A stretch of 64,000 nt of DNA from contig JAZKBU010000004.1 in NCBI GenBank assembly GCA_040388375.1, forward strand, positions 310,001-374,000, written 5' to 3'. Origin of the DNA: Bacteroidota bacterium. Lineage in GTDB: Bacteria; Bacteroidota; Bacteroidia; UKL13-3. Below the pieces are notes generated by a model. That model was given only the letters and a program-made list of their open reading frames with translations. It was not told the DNA's origin and searched no databases. Both the position numbers and the translations under genes were made by a program. Shown here in pieces: positions 36,901-45,360 of the stretch (its first letter is position 1; the number at the start of each line of letters is the position of its first letter).

Positions 36901-39900
36901 GGCTATAATTTTACCAACACAGCAGTAATCAGAGGTATATATTTAAACACCACCACGGCTACCAATCTATACCACAACTCCATTTATATTGGTGGGGATA
37001 CAGTAGGCTCTACAGTAAAACACTCAGTTGGTTTTTATAGAAATGCCGCTTCAGGTACACACGAGTTTAAAAACAATATAGTATACAATAACCGCTCAAA
37101 CGTAGGGGTCGGTGGTAAACATTATGTATTATTTTTAAATACAGTTACAGGTTTATCATTAGCCAATAACCTATACTATGGTGCAGGAGTAGGTTATGTT
37201 TTTGCAACAGCCAATAACGGTACATCAGATATAGCTACATTTATTTCAGGCTGGTCAGGTGCCGATGTAAACAGCTCTTTTGCAAATCCACAATTTATGA
37301 ATCCAACCGGAGGTTCAGCAGGTTCAGCATCAGTAGTTGATTTACATATTAACCCAAGCGTAACTACCCCTGTTGAATCAGCAGGAGTATTGCTGGCAAG
37401 CATTACCGATGATTATGACGGACAAGCCCGTTCTGCATTTTCACCAACAGATATTGGAGCAGATGCAGGAAACTTCTTATCATTGGGAATGACCATTGAT
37501 TCAAGTAATGTTGACCAGGTAACCACTATTATCCCAACCGGAACCCAAAACCAGGCTATCATAGCATTGAGAATTCATGCTAACGGAGCAGTTAACCCTA
37601 TCAACGTATTGTCATTAAAATTCAATACTGCAGGAACAACCAATACAGCCAACATAAGCAATGCACGAGTTTACTATACAGGTTCATCAAATGTATTGAG
37701 TACCGCTACCCAATACGGTTCAACAGTAGTTGCACCAAATGGAACATTTTACATTTCAGGAACCAAAGCATTAAGCCCCGGTGTTAACTACTTTTGGTTA
37801 ACATACGATATTGCTGTTTCAGCAACACCAGGTAATTTCGTTGATGCCAGAGTAGATAGTATAGGTTTAAGTTTAGGTATTAATCCTTCCCTTATCAATG
37901 GCGATCCATTTGGCGCACGCACCATAGCAGCATCATTAAATGGAAGTTATAACGTAGGAGCCGGCCAAACATATACAACCATTACCGCAGCTCTGGCAGA
38001 TTTGAGCGTACTAGGTCTTTCAGGCCCCGTTACATTAAACTTGGTTGATGCCAGCTATGCAACTACTACTGGAGAAACATTCCCAATAAACATCAATACC
38101 TATACAGGTATGAGCAATACCAACAAATTAACCATTCAACCCGGGCCGGGTAATGTAGCAACTATTATTTCTGCTAATGCCGGGTCAACTATCAATTTAG
38201 ATGCTAGTAAATATTTTGTTATAAATGGTATGCAAGGCGGTACAGGAACATCAAGAAGTTTAATTGTACAAAATGATAACGTAGGAGGTTCCGCTTTAAG
38301 TTTTATAAACGATGCTACAGCTAATATAATTAAGCACGCTGTATTCAGAGGAGCATCAACCAATTCAACCATTGGTGTGGTAAATTTTGGTACGGGTGTA
38401 GTAACCGGAAACGATAGTAATTTAATTGACAACTGCGATATTGCTGATGCAGCCTCACTTCCGGCAACTTTAGTTCAGGGAAGAGGTTCGTTTGATGCAT
38501 TAACCAAATTCAATAATGATAATGTAATCAGCAATTGTAATTTGTATAATTTCTCAGCTACCTCAGGTGAGACAAATGCTTTTAAAATTTCAAAAGGTAA
38601 TACCAACTGGACCATTACCAATAATAGTGTATACCAAACAGTACCAAGAGCGTTTAATGTTATACATTATCTAATGAATTGGAATAGAATAGTTGATGGT
38701 GGTACCAATGTAGATGATGCTATGGCGCAAGCCTCATTAAACAATATGATTGTTACTAATAACTATATAGGAGGAAGCGCTCCATTATGTGGTGGAACAC
38801 CGTGGACACAAACAGCCTCAACAGGCCAGTTTAATAGTTATTTCAATGTTGGAAACCAAACAGCCACTACTGTAAAAAACAATACATTTGCTAACTTTAA
38901 TATCACATCAACATCAGCCTTTACAGGTACACCGGGAGTTTGGAATGCCTTCCAATATATTGGTGGTAAAGTAAATATTGACAGTAATTTAATAGGGTCA
39001 TTAACAGACAGTAATTCAATTATAATTAATGCAGCCAGTGGAGCCATTGTTTTCCCAATAGCACTTACTGCTAACGTTGCAGGGTCTTACACCGTAAGAG
39101 GTAATAAAATTGCCGGTATAAGAGTAAGCGGCTCAGGAACAGCAGCCGTAAATATTTATAGTATATATATTGCTTCAGCAACCAATACCGTTAGTTACCA
39201 AATAGACGGTAATATTATAGGAGGAACAGCAGGTATAGCTAATTTAACATCTTCATCTACTACAGCGCAGGTAAATTATGGTATCAATAATATCAGTACC
39301 GCTATTTTAACTATTAATAATAATACCATTAGTAATTTAAATAATTACCACAATACAATAGGTAATTCACAAACAATAGGTATACGCACCACTGCAGGTA
39401 ATAATGCCATTACCAATAATGTTATTAATAGTTTAGCAAACAATTCAGCACAGCTTAGTACAGGTATAAATGCTCCTGTTATCGGTATCTCAATGACATC
39501 TGCAACGGCAACCAATACCATTAGCCGCAATAATATAGCCACTATAAACCACAATAATTTAACCGAAGCAACACAAACAATAGGTATTTATTATGCAGGT
39601 GCTACAGGCGATATAATTGATCGTAATACCATACATAGTTTTAATACATTATCATCATCAGTTACTGCAAGTCAAATAGGTTTACAAATAGCAGGCGGTA
39701 CAGCCCGTATTTATAACAATGTTGTTAGATTAGGTGTAGATAGCAATGGATATTCACTGACATCAACACCAATACTGACAGGTATTTTAATTTCAGGTGG
39801 AAATGCCAGGGTGATTTATAATACAGTTTACCTAAGTGGTGTTGTGGCAAGTGGTGCAGGTAATACTTTTGCAGTTAGCAGAACAAGTACAGGCAGCGAT

Positions 39901-40860
39901 TCATTATTCAATAATTTATTTATTAATAACCGAATTGGTGGTACGGGAAATCATTATGCCATTAACGCAGGTTCAAATACAGGTTTAACCTCAAACTATA
40001 ATAACTTTAATACATACTCAACCTATGTAGGCATGTTTGCTTCAGTTAATCAGGCAGCCCTTTTCGATTGGCAAACGGCATCAAGCACAGATGCTAACAG
40101 CGCAAGCAAACCGGTATATTTTGTAAATAGTGGTGCCAGTGCTTCCTTTATTGACTTTCATTTAACAGGTACCTCATTAGGCGATTTAGGTTTAATAGCT
40201 AAACCTGTTGGAGGTATTACAACCGATTTTGATAATCAAGCCCGCGATTTAACAAAACCATACATGGGTGCTGACGAAAATTTAAGCAATCCACTACCGG
40301 TTAAGTTAATTACATTTAGCGCTAACTTACAAAACAAAGATGTTTTATTAACCTGGGCTACTGCTATGGAGCAAAATAACAAAGGGTTTGAATTACAGCG
40401 TTCTTTCGATGCAAAAACATTTGAAACAATTGGTTTTGTTAAGGGAAAAGGAAACAGCAATAAGAACGAAAAGTATAGTTTTACAGATGTGAATGTAAAA
40501 GCAAGTAATAACAACGTTATTTATTACAGGTTAAAACAAATTGATTACGATGCGCAGTTTACTTACAGCCCAGTAGTTAAAATAAGTACAGAAGAGCAAC
40601 AAGCGCTATTTAATGTATCAGGTTATCCTAATCCAATAAAAGACGAGTACTATGTAAGCATAAATGCAGTTAATAATGCAAATGTTACCTTGCAGTTATT
40701 CGATTTGCAAGGTAAAGTAGTATTGTCTCAATCATTGGTTTTAACAAAAGGAACCAACGTAGTAAAAGTAGATAATATAGATAAAATGCAATTAGGCGTT
40801 TATTTATTACACCTAACTATGAATGGCGAAACCCAAATAATAAAAGTAGTAAAGAATTAA
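33916..40860 (+). CDS. Giant secreted repeat protein with T9SS type A sorting domain
   Basis: The 2314-residue protein starts with a signal peptide ending KVSYAQ; a second Met 11 codons in is an alternative start. Two homologous modules lie near residues 380-640 and 1340-1590. Each begins SVGASGTYSTLTSAI or NVGAGQTYTTITAAL and runs into Asn/Thr/Ser-rich repeats of the INNNTVVNI kind, which suggest right-handed parallel beta helices. A beta-sandwich region separates them. Near 2125 comes the LPVKLITFSA domain typical of T9SS cargo, and from about 2236 the sorting domain (YPNPIKDEYYVSI, LFDLQGKVV, GVYLLHL) that sends it across the outer membrane. An adhesin or glycan-binding role is plausible, not shown. 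It lies directly after the NarL-type system. Confidence 0.9.
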   Translation: MKIFYYKNVFSMFSKRTLRVACILLLHVLFFKVSYAQVYVPATGYNSDQVAEGIGAPASSTTTATDLGVDNGNYVFIDGTYQYNATCALATANILPANKLITSTAAPGLVYQLQSYTGNNALRVPATGTGVGSATLTFATPMSVANLYLLCVAGGGAITSGVDVTVTFTDATTQVFTAQTAQDWCNTASSGNYTKITTTNYNRIQTNTTTGCGNYSACQYFAEMALAINTTNYTKLVSSVTIAKTTTTNVMNIYSIGAVPPCTAPTAQPTALNSTSIGSGSITATFTAPAIPPTNYLVVRYPQGTTTITAPVNGTTYTLGQTMGLGRVAAIPATNAFSAVGLTPSTGYDFYIYSFNGGSSCYYANYLTTSPLAGTYTTAACGSLTGTISVGASGTYSTLTSAINAVSTSGLSGNVFIELQPSYNSSLETFPIVFPENPCVSSTKTITIRPDITVSSPLTITSSAAQTFLYDAAKYITIDGRPGGVGTSSMLSIINTNTAGVTAQFMNDAQYNKIMYCDVQGQNTSSTSTAPCGVIYFGTTSTIPLLGNDSNQILNCDIHATTTGFPAIGIASYGATTTTASWNDYNIVSDCNIYDFFSATLASTAVKLDGGSNAFTISNNKIYQTATRTFTTGNQHRAFWLTPTVTGACGFKILNNYIGGNNSAGTGTWTLNGAVVTNFWGMDINHTGTIPSSVQGNTITNISLTSTTTTANDLFRGISTGNNGNVDIGTVTGNTIGSSTVAGAITLVTSGTGSFSYGIKNGSTSASSDTINIYNNTVAGITVSSSVATSGANLYGIAATSGSYTNIFNNTVGSITMPNSLYSSNNATSTQSVYGISVVAGIRTNINNNTVVNITNNYTGTSTGYLRGINLTSSTTSFVTNNKVSNLASNSAYTSSGTTSAVIGILVSTANPSTVTDNRVDSIVLSNATSTAASYIEGLVISLNGSTPTNVIARNFIHHLYASGVNQNTTLVGIDIIGGSNIIANNMVQLGTLPSGYNFTNTAVIRGIYLNTTTATNLYHNSIYIGGDTVGSTVKHSVGFYRNAASGTHEFKNNIVYNNRSNVGVGGKHYVLFLNTVTGLSLANNLYYGAGVGYVFATANNGTSDIATFISGWSGADVNSSFANPQFMNPTGGSAGSASVVDLHINPSVTTPVESAGVLLASITDDYDGQARSAFSPTDIGADAGNFLSLGMTIDSSNVDQVTTIIPTGTQNQAIIALRIHANGAVNPINVLSLKFNTAGTTNTANISNARVYYTGSSNVLSTATQYGSTVVAPNGTFYISGTKALSPGVNYFWLTYDIAVSATPGNFVDARVDSIGLSLGINPSLINGDPFGARTIAASLNGSYNVGAGQTYTTITAALADLSVLGLSGPVTLNLVDASYATTTGETFPININTYTGMSNTNKLTIQPGPGNVATIISANAGSTINLDASKYFVINGMQGGTGTSRSLIVQNDNVGGSALSFINDATANIIKHAVFRGASTNSTIGVVNFGTGVVTGNDSNLIDNCDIADAASLPATLVQGRGSFDALTKFNNDNVISNCNLYNFSATSGETNAFKISKGNTNWTITNNSVYQTVPRAFNVIHYLMNWNRIVDGGTNVDDAMAQASLNNMIVTNNYIGGSAPLCGGTPWTQTASTGQFNSYFNVGNQTATTVKNNTFANFNITSTSAFTGTPGVWNAFQYIGGKVNIDSNLIGSLTDSNSIIINAASGAIVFPIALTANVAGSYTVRGNKIAGIRVSGSGTAAVNIYSIYIASATNTVSYQIDGNIIGGTAGIANLTSSSTTAQVNYGINNISTAILTINNNTISNLNNYHNTIGNSQTIGIRTTAGNNAITNNVINSLANNSAQLSTGINAPVIGISMTSATATNTISRNNIATINHNNLTEATQTIGIYYAGATGDIIDRNTIHSFNTLSSSVTASQIGLQIAGGTARIYNNVVRLGVDSNGYSLTSTPILTGILISGGNARVIYNTVYLSGVVASGAGNTFAVSRTSTGSDSLFNNLFINNRIGGTGNHYAINAGSNTGLTSNYNNFNTYSTYVGMFASVNQAALFDWQTASSTDANSASKPVYFVNSGASASFIDFHLTGTSLGDLGLIAKPVGGITTDFDNQARDLTKPYMGADENLSNPLPVKLITFSANLQNKDVLLTWATAMEQNNKGFELQRSFDAKTFETIGFVKGKGNSNKNEKYSFTDVNVKASNNNVIYYRLKQIDYDAQFTYSPVVKISTEEQQALFNVSGYPNPIKDEYYVSINAVNNANVTLQLFDLQGKVVLSQSLVLTKGTNVVKVDNIDKMQLGVYLLHLTMNGETQIIKVVKN

Positions 40861-40886
40861 TCAAGTAGAATATTTGTTTAATTTTC

Positions 40887-40922
40887 AATCCCTGATAGCG
40901 ATATGTTATCAGGGATTTTTTG
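40887..40922 (+). terminator. Hairpin terminator after the giant T9SS gene
   Basis: AATCCCTGATA and TATCAGGGATT form a perfect 11-bp stem with a 9-nt loop and a following T-run, 27 bp after the stop. Confidence 0.85.
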
Positions 40923-41040
40923 TAATGAAGCCGGAGTTCACTAGCAACCACTACTTTTAAAAGGTGTTTATTGATTGAAAGTAAAAAGCACTTGTAATTG
41001 GCCGTAAATGATTCTCCTTTTAGTTCTAAAATAAACAATG

Positions 41041-41445
41041 TTATTCAACGGAAAAACCAGGCTTATTAACAAGGACTACTCTCCAACCATCAGGATCAGC
41101 TATAGTGATGCCATTAGCCAACCAATAACTATTTTCAGGCTCAACTATAGGGTAATCCATTTGAGTTAACCTGTCAACGTATAAATCCCTGTCAGTTGAT
41201 GTGTTAAAATACAATACTAGCAAATTATCTTTTGTAGGTGCCGGACATGGACTACCATGAATGTGTTGTGTAAATTCCAAATGAACGCTTGCATCAGGCA
41301 TACCCAACATAATTCCATTATAGCCATCATGATTAGTAAATGAACCAATTTCATTAAAAAGCAACCCATCTTTATAAAAACGAGTAAGTGCGTCTAGTTG
41401 ATTAGTAGGGCGGGCAATACGTATTTGAGAAATTGGAAAAGTCAT
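41041..41445 (-). CDS. VOC family protein (glyoxalase/bleomycin-resistance fold)
   Basis: The 134-residue protein has the paired beta-alpha-beta units of the vicinal oxygen chelate fold: ISQIRIARPTNQLDALTRFYKDGLLFNEIGSF, HLEFTQHIHG, LVLYFNTSTDRDLYVDRL and a final ITIADPDGWRVVLVNKPGF. Metal ligands are not all evident, and the C-terminal Glu ligand seems absent, so it may be a binding protein rather than an enzyme. Substrate unknown. It follows the CotH-type gene on the same strand after a 68-bp gap but shows no functional link to it. Confidence 0.85.
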   Translation of the reverse strand: MTFPISQIRIARPTNQLDALTRFYKDGLLFNEIGSFTNHDGYNGIMLGMPDASVHLEFTQHIHGSPCPAPTKDNLLVLYFNTSTDRDLYVDRLTQMDYPIVEPENSYWLANGITIADPDGWRVVLVNKPGFSVE

Positions 41446-41513
41446 TGGTTACAAAAGTTAAGCTACAAATAAATGCAACAAAATTATAAACCAATAAAAG
41501 AAATAAGAGCAGT

Positions 41514-44500
41514 TTAGAAAGAACCAATAATTAATTTTTGGCTGTATACTTTATTACCATCAGTAAATTGTATAAAGTACAATCCATTTTGGAATCCGCT
41601 TAAATCAATTTTTTGAATTGTATTGCTTGGCAACTCATAAGTATTATACTCTTTACCTGTTATGTCAGTTATACTAACTTTAAATGAGGGGTGTACAGAA
41701 GTAAGTTCAATATTAACTATTCCTTTGCTTGGGTTAGGATATACAAGCACACTGCTATTCAACTCATATGTATTGCTAATACTGCTCGAGTTAATCTTTT
41801 TCAAATGAAATAAAAATGAGCTGGTAACATCAATCGTATCATCGTTGGTATAGGCAATTACTTTCCATTTAATTGCTAAAGAGTCTGTAAATGTAACACC
41901 ATTATCAGCTAGCATTAATTCCAAGCTTTCATTGTCTAACATAATAACGGTATCCTGTCCATTATTACCAGCATCAAGGCTCATAATAGGAGCCGTAAAA
42001 GTGCCGGTAGGAAAATCAAAATATACCTTATAGAGCGCATTGCTTAAAGAGCTTTGCCATGAAAATGGAATAGACTTAACATCCTGTTCTTTCCATTCAA
42101 TTTTTTCATTGTTTGCAGGTTGTAACAGTCCAAAACTTTGCAGTTCACGATTTCTGGTAAAAGTTATTTCATTTGCCTCTATAGATTGGAGTGAGTCACT
42201 AGAACCTTGGTAAGCATAAACAAACCAGTTTAAAGTAACAGAATTGCCTTTTTTAACATGGTTTAAGGCCAACAATTCATCTATAAACGAAACAGATAAT
42301 TGAAGCGAAGTATCCTGATTGGTAATATAACTATATAAAGGCACAGCAGCATTATTGCCGGTTAATACAAATTTATACGTATCGAAAAAGGCCGATTTAT
42401 TCCATGAAAAAGGAATAGAGTCAGTGCTATTGGTTTTTACGGTAGTAGTAAAATTATTAGCCGGGTAACTTAAGTTAAAAGCCTGTAAAGGATATTTAAT
42501 AGCAATATTTAATTGTTTGTTTTGGTTTGCTGGCAATGAGTCCTTATCAATATTAGTGGCAGAAACGCTCCATTTTACAATACCCTCTTTTAAGTAACTA
42601 TTACTTAAAATCGTGTTTACTAAAGTATTTTCAAAGAAAGAAGCATCTAAAGTTAGCGTGGTATCCATACCACTGTTATCAGAAAGCATGGTTAATAATC
42701 TGCCATTTATGTCAAAAGTACACGAATAATTATTGCTGAATAAAGATTTGGTCCAGTTAAAAACAATAGGATCTTCACTACCTGATACAAAAGAAAAAGT
42801 AGAAAGATTACTTGGTTCCGATAAAGAAAATTCTGTCTGTTTAAACTTGAATGAAATGTTCCTTGTTTGATTCGCTATCAGCGAATCATCTGTTGAGCGG
42901 AAAGCATAAACAGTCCAAAGTAATGCTACCGCATTACTGCCCTTATCAAAATAACCAGCTTCAGAAAGTATATTTTGTAAAGCCATTAGATTGATGTTAA
43001 CCGAGGTGTCAGAACCCGAATGATTTGACATTATAGAAACAGGAGGAACATCAATTGATTGGTTAGCACTTGAAAATACACACTTATAAGTTATGCCCCA
43101 ATTTTTTGATTTATTCCATGTAAATAAATAGGATGGGTTTAATTTTAAATCAATAGTTGTATTGTTATAGTTTAACGGAGTCAATAAGTCAAAAGCACCA
43201 TTGTGTGAGTTTCTAATGAAAGTAACCGTATACGTTTGCGATGCCTTAAGCGAATCATTAGCAAGATAGGCATATACAGTCCATTTTAAATTAATAGAAT
43301 CGCCTGTTTTAACATTTAAGTTTAATAATATATCATCAATCTGAGAAGACAATAAAGTTACTTTATAATCAGAACCATTATCGTCAGCAGCAAATACAGC
43401 TATAGGGCTGGTAAAGTTGCCATTTTCTCTATCTAATTTAAATTTAAAAGTAACACCTGTTTGAGAGCCTGAACTTCCCCACACAAAAACCTTGGAAGAG
43501 TAGTTTGTGTTTTGAATAGCTATTGTACTGTTATTGGCAGGTAACGATAAACTAAATGCCTTCAATGAAGTTAAGTTATACATAGAATCCATCCAGTTAA
43601 TACGTGTGCTTAACCAATCCTTTAAATATTCTACTTCGTTAGCATACGAACCCCTTATGGCCGGATTAGGCCATACCAGCGTATTTAAAATAGGCCAAAC
43701 CCTGAAGTTTTCTTTTTGAGAGTTTTCCAAGCCATTAGCTACGCTATCAGCAAAAGCAATCAAGGTTTCAATTTTACTTGTTTTGAGTGAGTTCCAGCGT
43801 ACTTTAACTTTTTCTACAAATGCGGGATCATTAAAAAGTCGGCTAATCCAAGGTGCATTTTTTATCCACCAACCTGTCGGATTATCATTGCCATTATAGT
43901 TAATATTACCACCAGCTATATCAAAATCCCATACCGGGCCCATGCATAATTTGCTGTTTCTGTCTTTATACATATATACACTGCTATAAAAAATGGCATC
44001 ATTATTTTTAAATAGTTCATTAATTAAATACCAGTCAACAAAAGTTTGCGTTTTTATAAAATTAGCATAGCCTGAAGTAGTATCGGCAAAATTGGCCCCG
44101 TACAGCGTATCTTCAGTTTGCTGTATAAAGTCTTTAAGGTAATTAAATTGGAGTGAATCAACAGAATCAGGAGAGTTGAAACAGATAGGAACACCAGTGT
44201 TAGTTCTGAACCAAAAATCTTCGCCTAACCTTTCATCAACCTCTAGAAGGTAACCGCCCGTAATGTTAGGAGTAGTAAGATCCGTTATTTTAAGTTCTTT
44301 TATATTTAATCGATTACTTGAAACCTTTATTTGCTCGCAAAGACTGTAGTTTCCTACATATTCCCCATTTATAACCAATTCAACAAATTGTGAGCGTGGC
44401 GTATAAGCCATAGAAAACCTGTTGCTGCATTCAAAAGCCAGATAGTTACGCATAAGCGTTTTATCAGAGTAATTGGCTAAAAGAACCCAATCTTTGTCTG

Positions 44501-45125
44501 AAGGCATTCCCAATAAACTGGCCTTTGTATTCAACTTAACTTTGTAAGGCTTTTTAGGCATTGACCAGGTTGAATTTCCCCTGCCTCTTACTTGCAATGG
44601 GGCATTAAACACACCAACACTAATATATTGGTTAGGGAATATTTTAATATTCCCATTTAAATAATTATCCTTAGATATAATAGGATCTCCGTTTTCGGTA
44701 TTTATGTATACTACTGGTAAGCCCGTATAAACAAGTTTTACTATATATGTTTTTACTGCAATACCTCCATACCAAAGAGTATAGGTTATAGGGCTTATAA
44801 AATTGTTTGCAGAAATTTCGCTTTGCTGAGTTATACTGTTAGCTAAAATACTATCAGTGCTTTCAGTTGTAAAAGAGGCTTTTAAAGAGTTAAGATTGGT
44901 ATTATAAGGAATAATACCAATGATTAAACTATCGTCAAATATAGTACAGTTAATATTCTCAAATAAAACCGAATTGTGAATTACTTCAAATTTAAAAGAA
45001 GTTAGTTTGGGGGTTTCACTAAAACTATGTGCTTGAAAAATAAATAGATTAACCAAAAGCAAAAAGCAATGGGCATATTTTTTAGCGAAAAAATGTCTTA
45101 GGGTCTGCATGCTGCAAAAGTGCAT
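41514..45125 (-). CDS. CotH-kinase family surface protein with five SusE-like repeats and T9SS sorting domain
   Basis: The protein has 1203 residues. After a signal-like N-terminus (ending QAHSFSE) comes a CotH domain at about 150-500: VRGRGNSTWSMPKKPYKVKL, LLANYSDKTLMRNYLAF and GPVWDFDIAGG with its metal-binding Asp. CotH proteins are atypical kinases that phosphorylate spore-coat and other secreted proteins. Five repeats of about 120 residues follow (520-1110), each opening like FxLxxPANN and containing FxWxxS and a D-TV-LT/WxV-A pattern, as in SusE/SusF starch-binding domains. A sorting domain ends the protein (VYPNPSKGIVNIEL, GLYFIQF). It is therefore exported to the cell surface. The kinase target and glycan ligand are unknown. 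Confidence 0.9.
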   Translation of the reverse strand: MHFCSMQTLRHFFAKKYAHCFLLLVNLFIFQAHSFSETPKLTSFKFEVIHNSVLFENINCTIFDDSLIIGIIPYNTNLNSLKASFTTESTDSILANSITQQSEISANNFISPITYTLWYGGIAVKTYIVKLVYTGLPVVYINTENGDPIISKDNYLNGNIKIFPNQYISVGVFNAPLQVRGRGNSTWSMPKKPYKVKLNTKASLLGMPSDKDWVLLANYSDKTLMRNYLAFECSNRFSMAYTPRSQFVELVINGEYVGNYSLCEQIKVSSNRLNIKELKITDLTTPNITGGYLLEVDERLGEDFWFRTNTGVPICFNSPDSVDSLQFNYLKDFIQQTEDTLYGANFADTTSGYANFIKTQTFVDWYLINELFKNNDAIFYSSVYMYKDRNSKLCMGPVWDFDIAGGNINYNGNDNPTGWWIKNAPWISRLFNDPAFVEKVKVRWNSLKTSKIETLIAFADSVANGLENSQKENFRVWPILNTLVWPNPAIRGSYANEVEYLKDWLSTRINWMDSMYNLTSLKAFSLSLPANNSTIAIQNTNYSSKVFVWGSSGSQTGVTFKFKLDRENGNFTSPIAVFAADDNGSDYKVTLLSSQIDDILLNLNVKTGDSINLKWTVYAYLANDSLKASQTYTVTFIRNSHNGAFDLLTPLNYNNTTIDLKLNPSYLFTWNKSKNWGITYKCVFSSANQSIDVPPVSIMSNHSGSDTSVNINLMALQNILSEAGYFDKGSNAVALLWTVYAFRSTDDSLIANQTRNISFKFKQTEFSLSEPSNLSTFSFVSGSEDPIVFNWTKSLFSNNYSCTFDINGRLLTMLSDNSGMDTTLTLDASFFENTLVNTILSNSYLKEGIVKWSVSATNIDKDSLPANQNKQLNIAIKYPLQAFNLSYPANNFTTTVKTNSTDSIPFSWNKSAFFDTYKFVLTGNNAAVPLYSYITNQDTSLQLSVSFIDELLALNHVKKGNSVTLNWFVYAYQGSSDSLQSIEANEITFTRNRELQSFGLLQPANNEKIEWKEQDVKSIPFSWQSSLSNALYKVYFDFPTGTFTAPIMSLDAGNNGQDTVIMLDNESLELMLADNGVTFTDSLAIKWKVIAYTNDDTIDVTSSFLFHLKKINSSSISNTYELNSSVLVYPNPSKGIVNIELTSVHPSFKVSITDITGKEYNTYELPSNTIQKIDLSGFQNGLYFIQFTDGNKVYSQKLIIGSF

Positions 45126-45284
45126 TAAAATTTTTAATTTAAAATTAATTTAACAGTTTGTTAAGTTTAATTTAAGAATTAAAAGCTATTGTTTTGGACG
45201 GTTTTCGTGTAAAAAGCCAATAATAAAAGCCTAAGTGACTGATTGTAAAACGATAGTGATAATATGCAAAAAGGCACTAAATGT

Positions 45285-45321
45285 GTAAAAACAAGCCTAT
45301 TTCAATTGTAATTGAATAGGC
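45285..45321 (-). terminator. Hairpin terminator after dsbD
   Basis: Read on the minus strand, GCCTATTCAATT and AATTGAAATAGGC pair with a one-base bulge. A U-rich stretch follows, 40 bp beyond the dsbD stop. Confidence 0.6.
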
Positions 45322-45360
45322 AGGCATTAAAAAGAGAGTAGTTTAATTAAAAAACCGTCC

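Noticed and set aside
34248-39554. Several long antisense frames inside the giant T9SS gene.
   Set aside because: They mirror the low-complexity Thr/Asn/Ser codons of the real gene and lack protein-like features.
33916-40860. Repeated sequence blocks as a possible CRISPR array or satellite.
   Set aside because: They are in-frame protein repeats without constant spacing or identical units.
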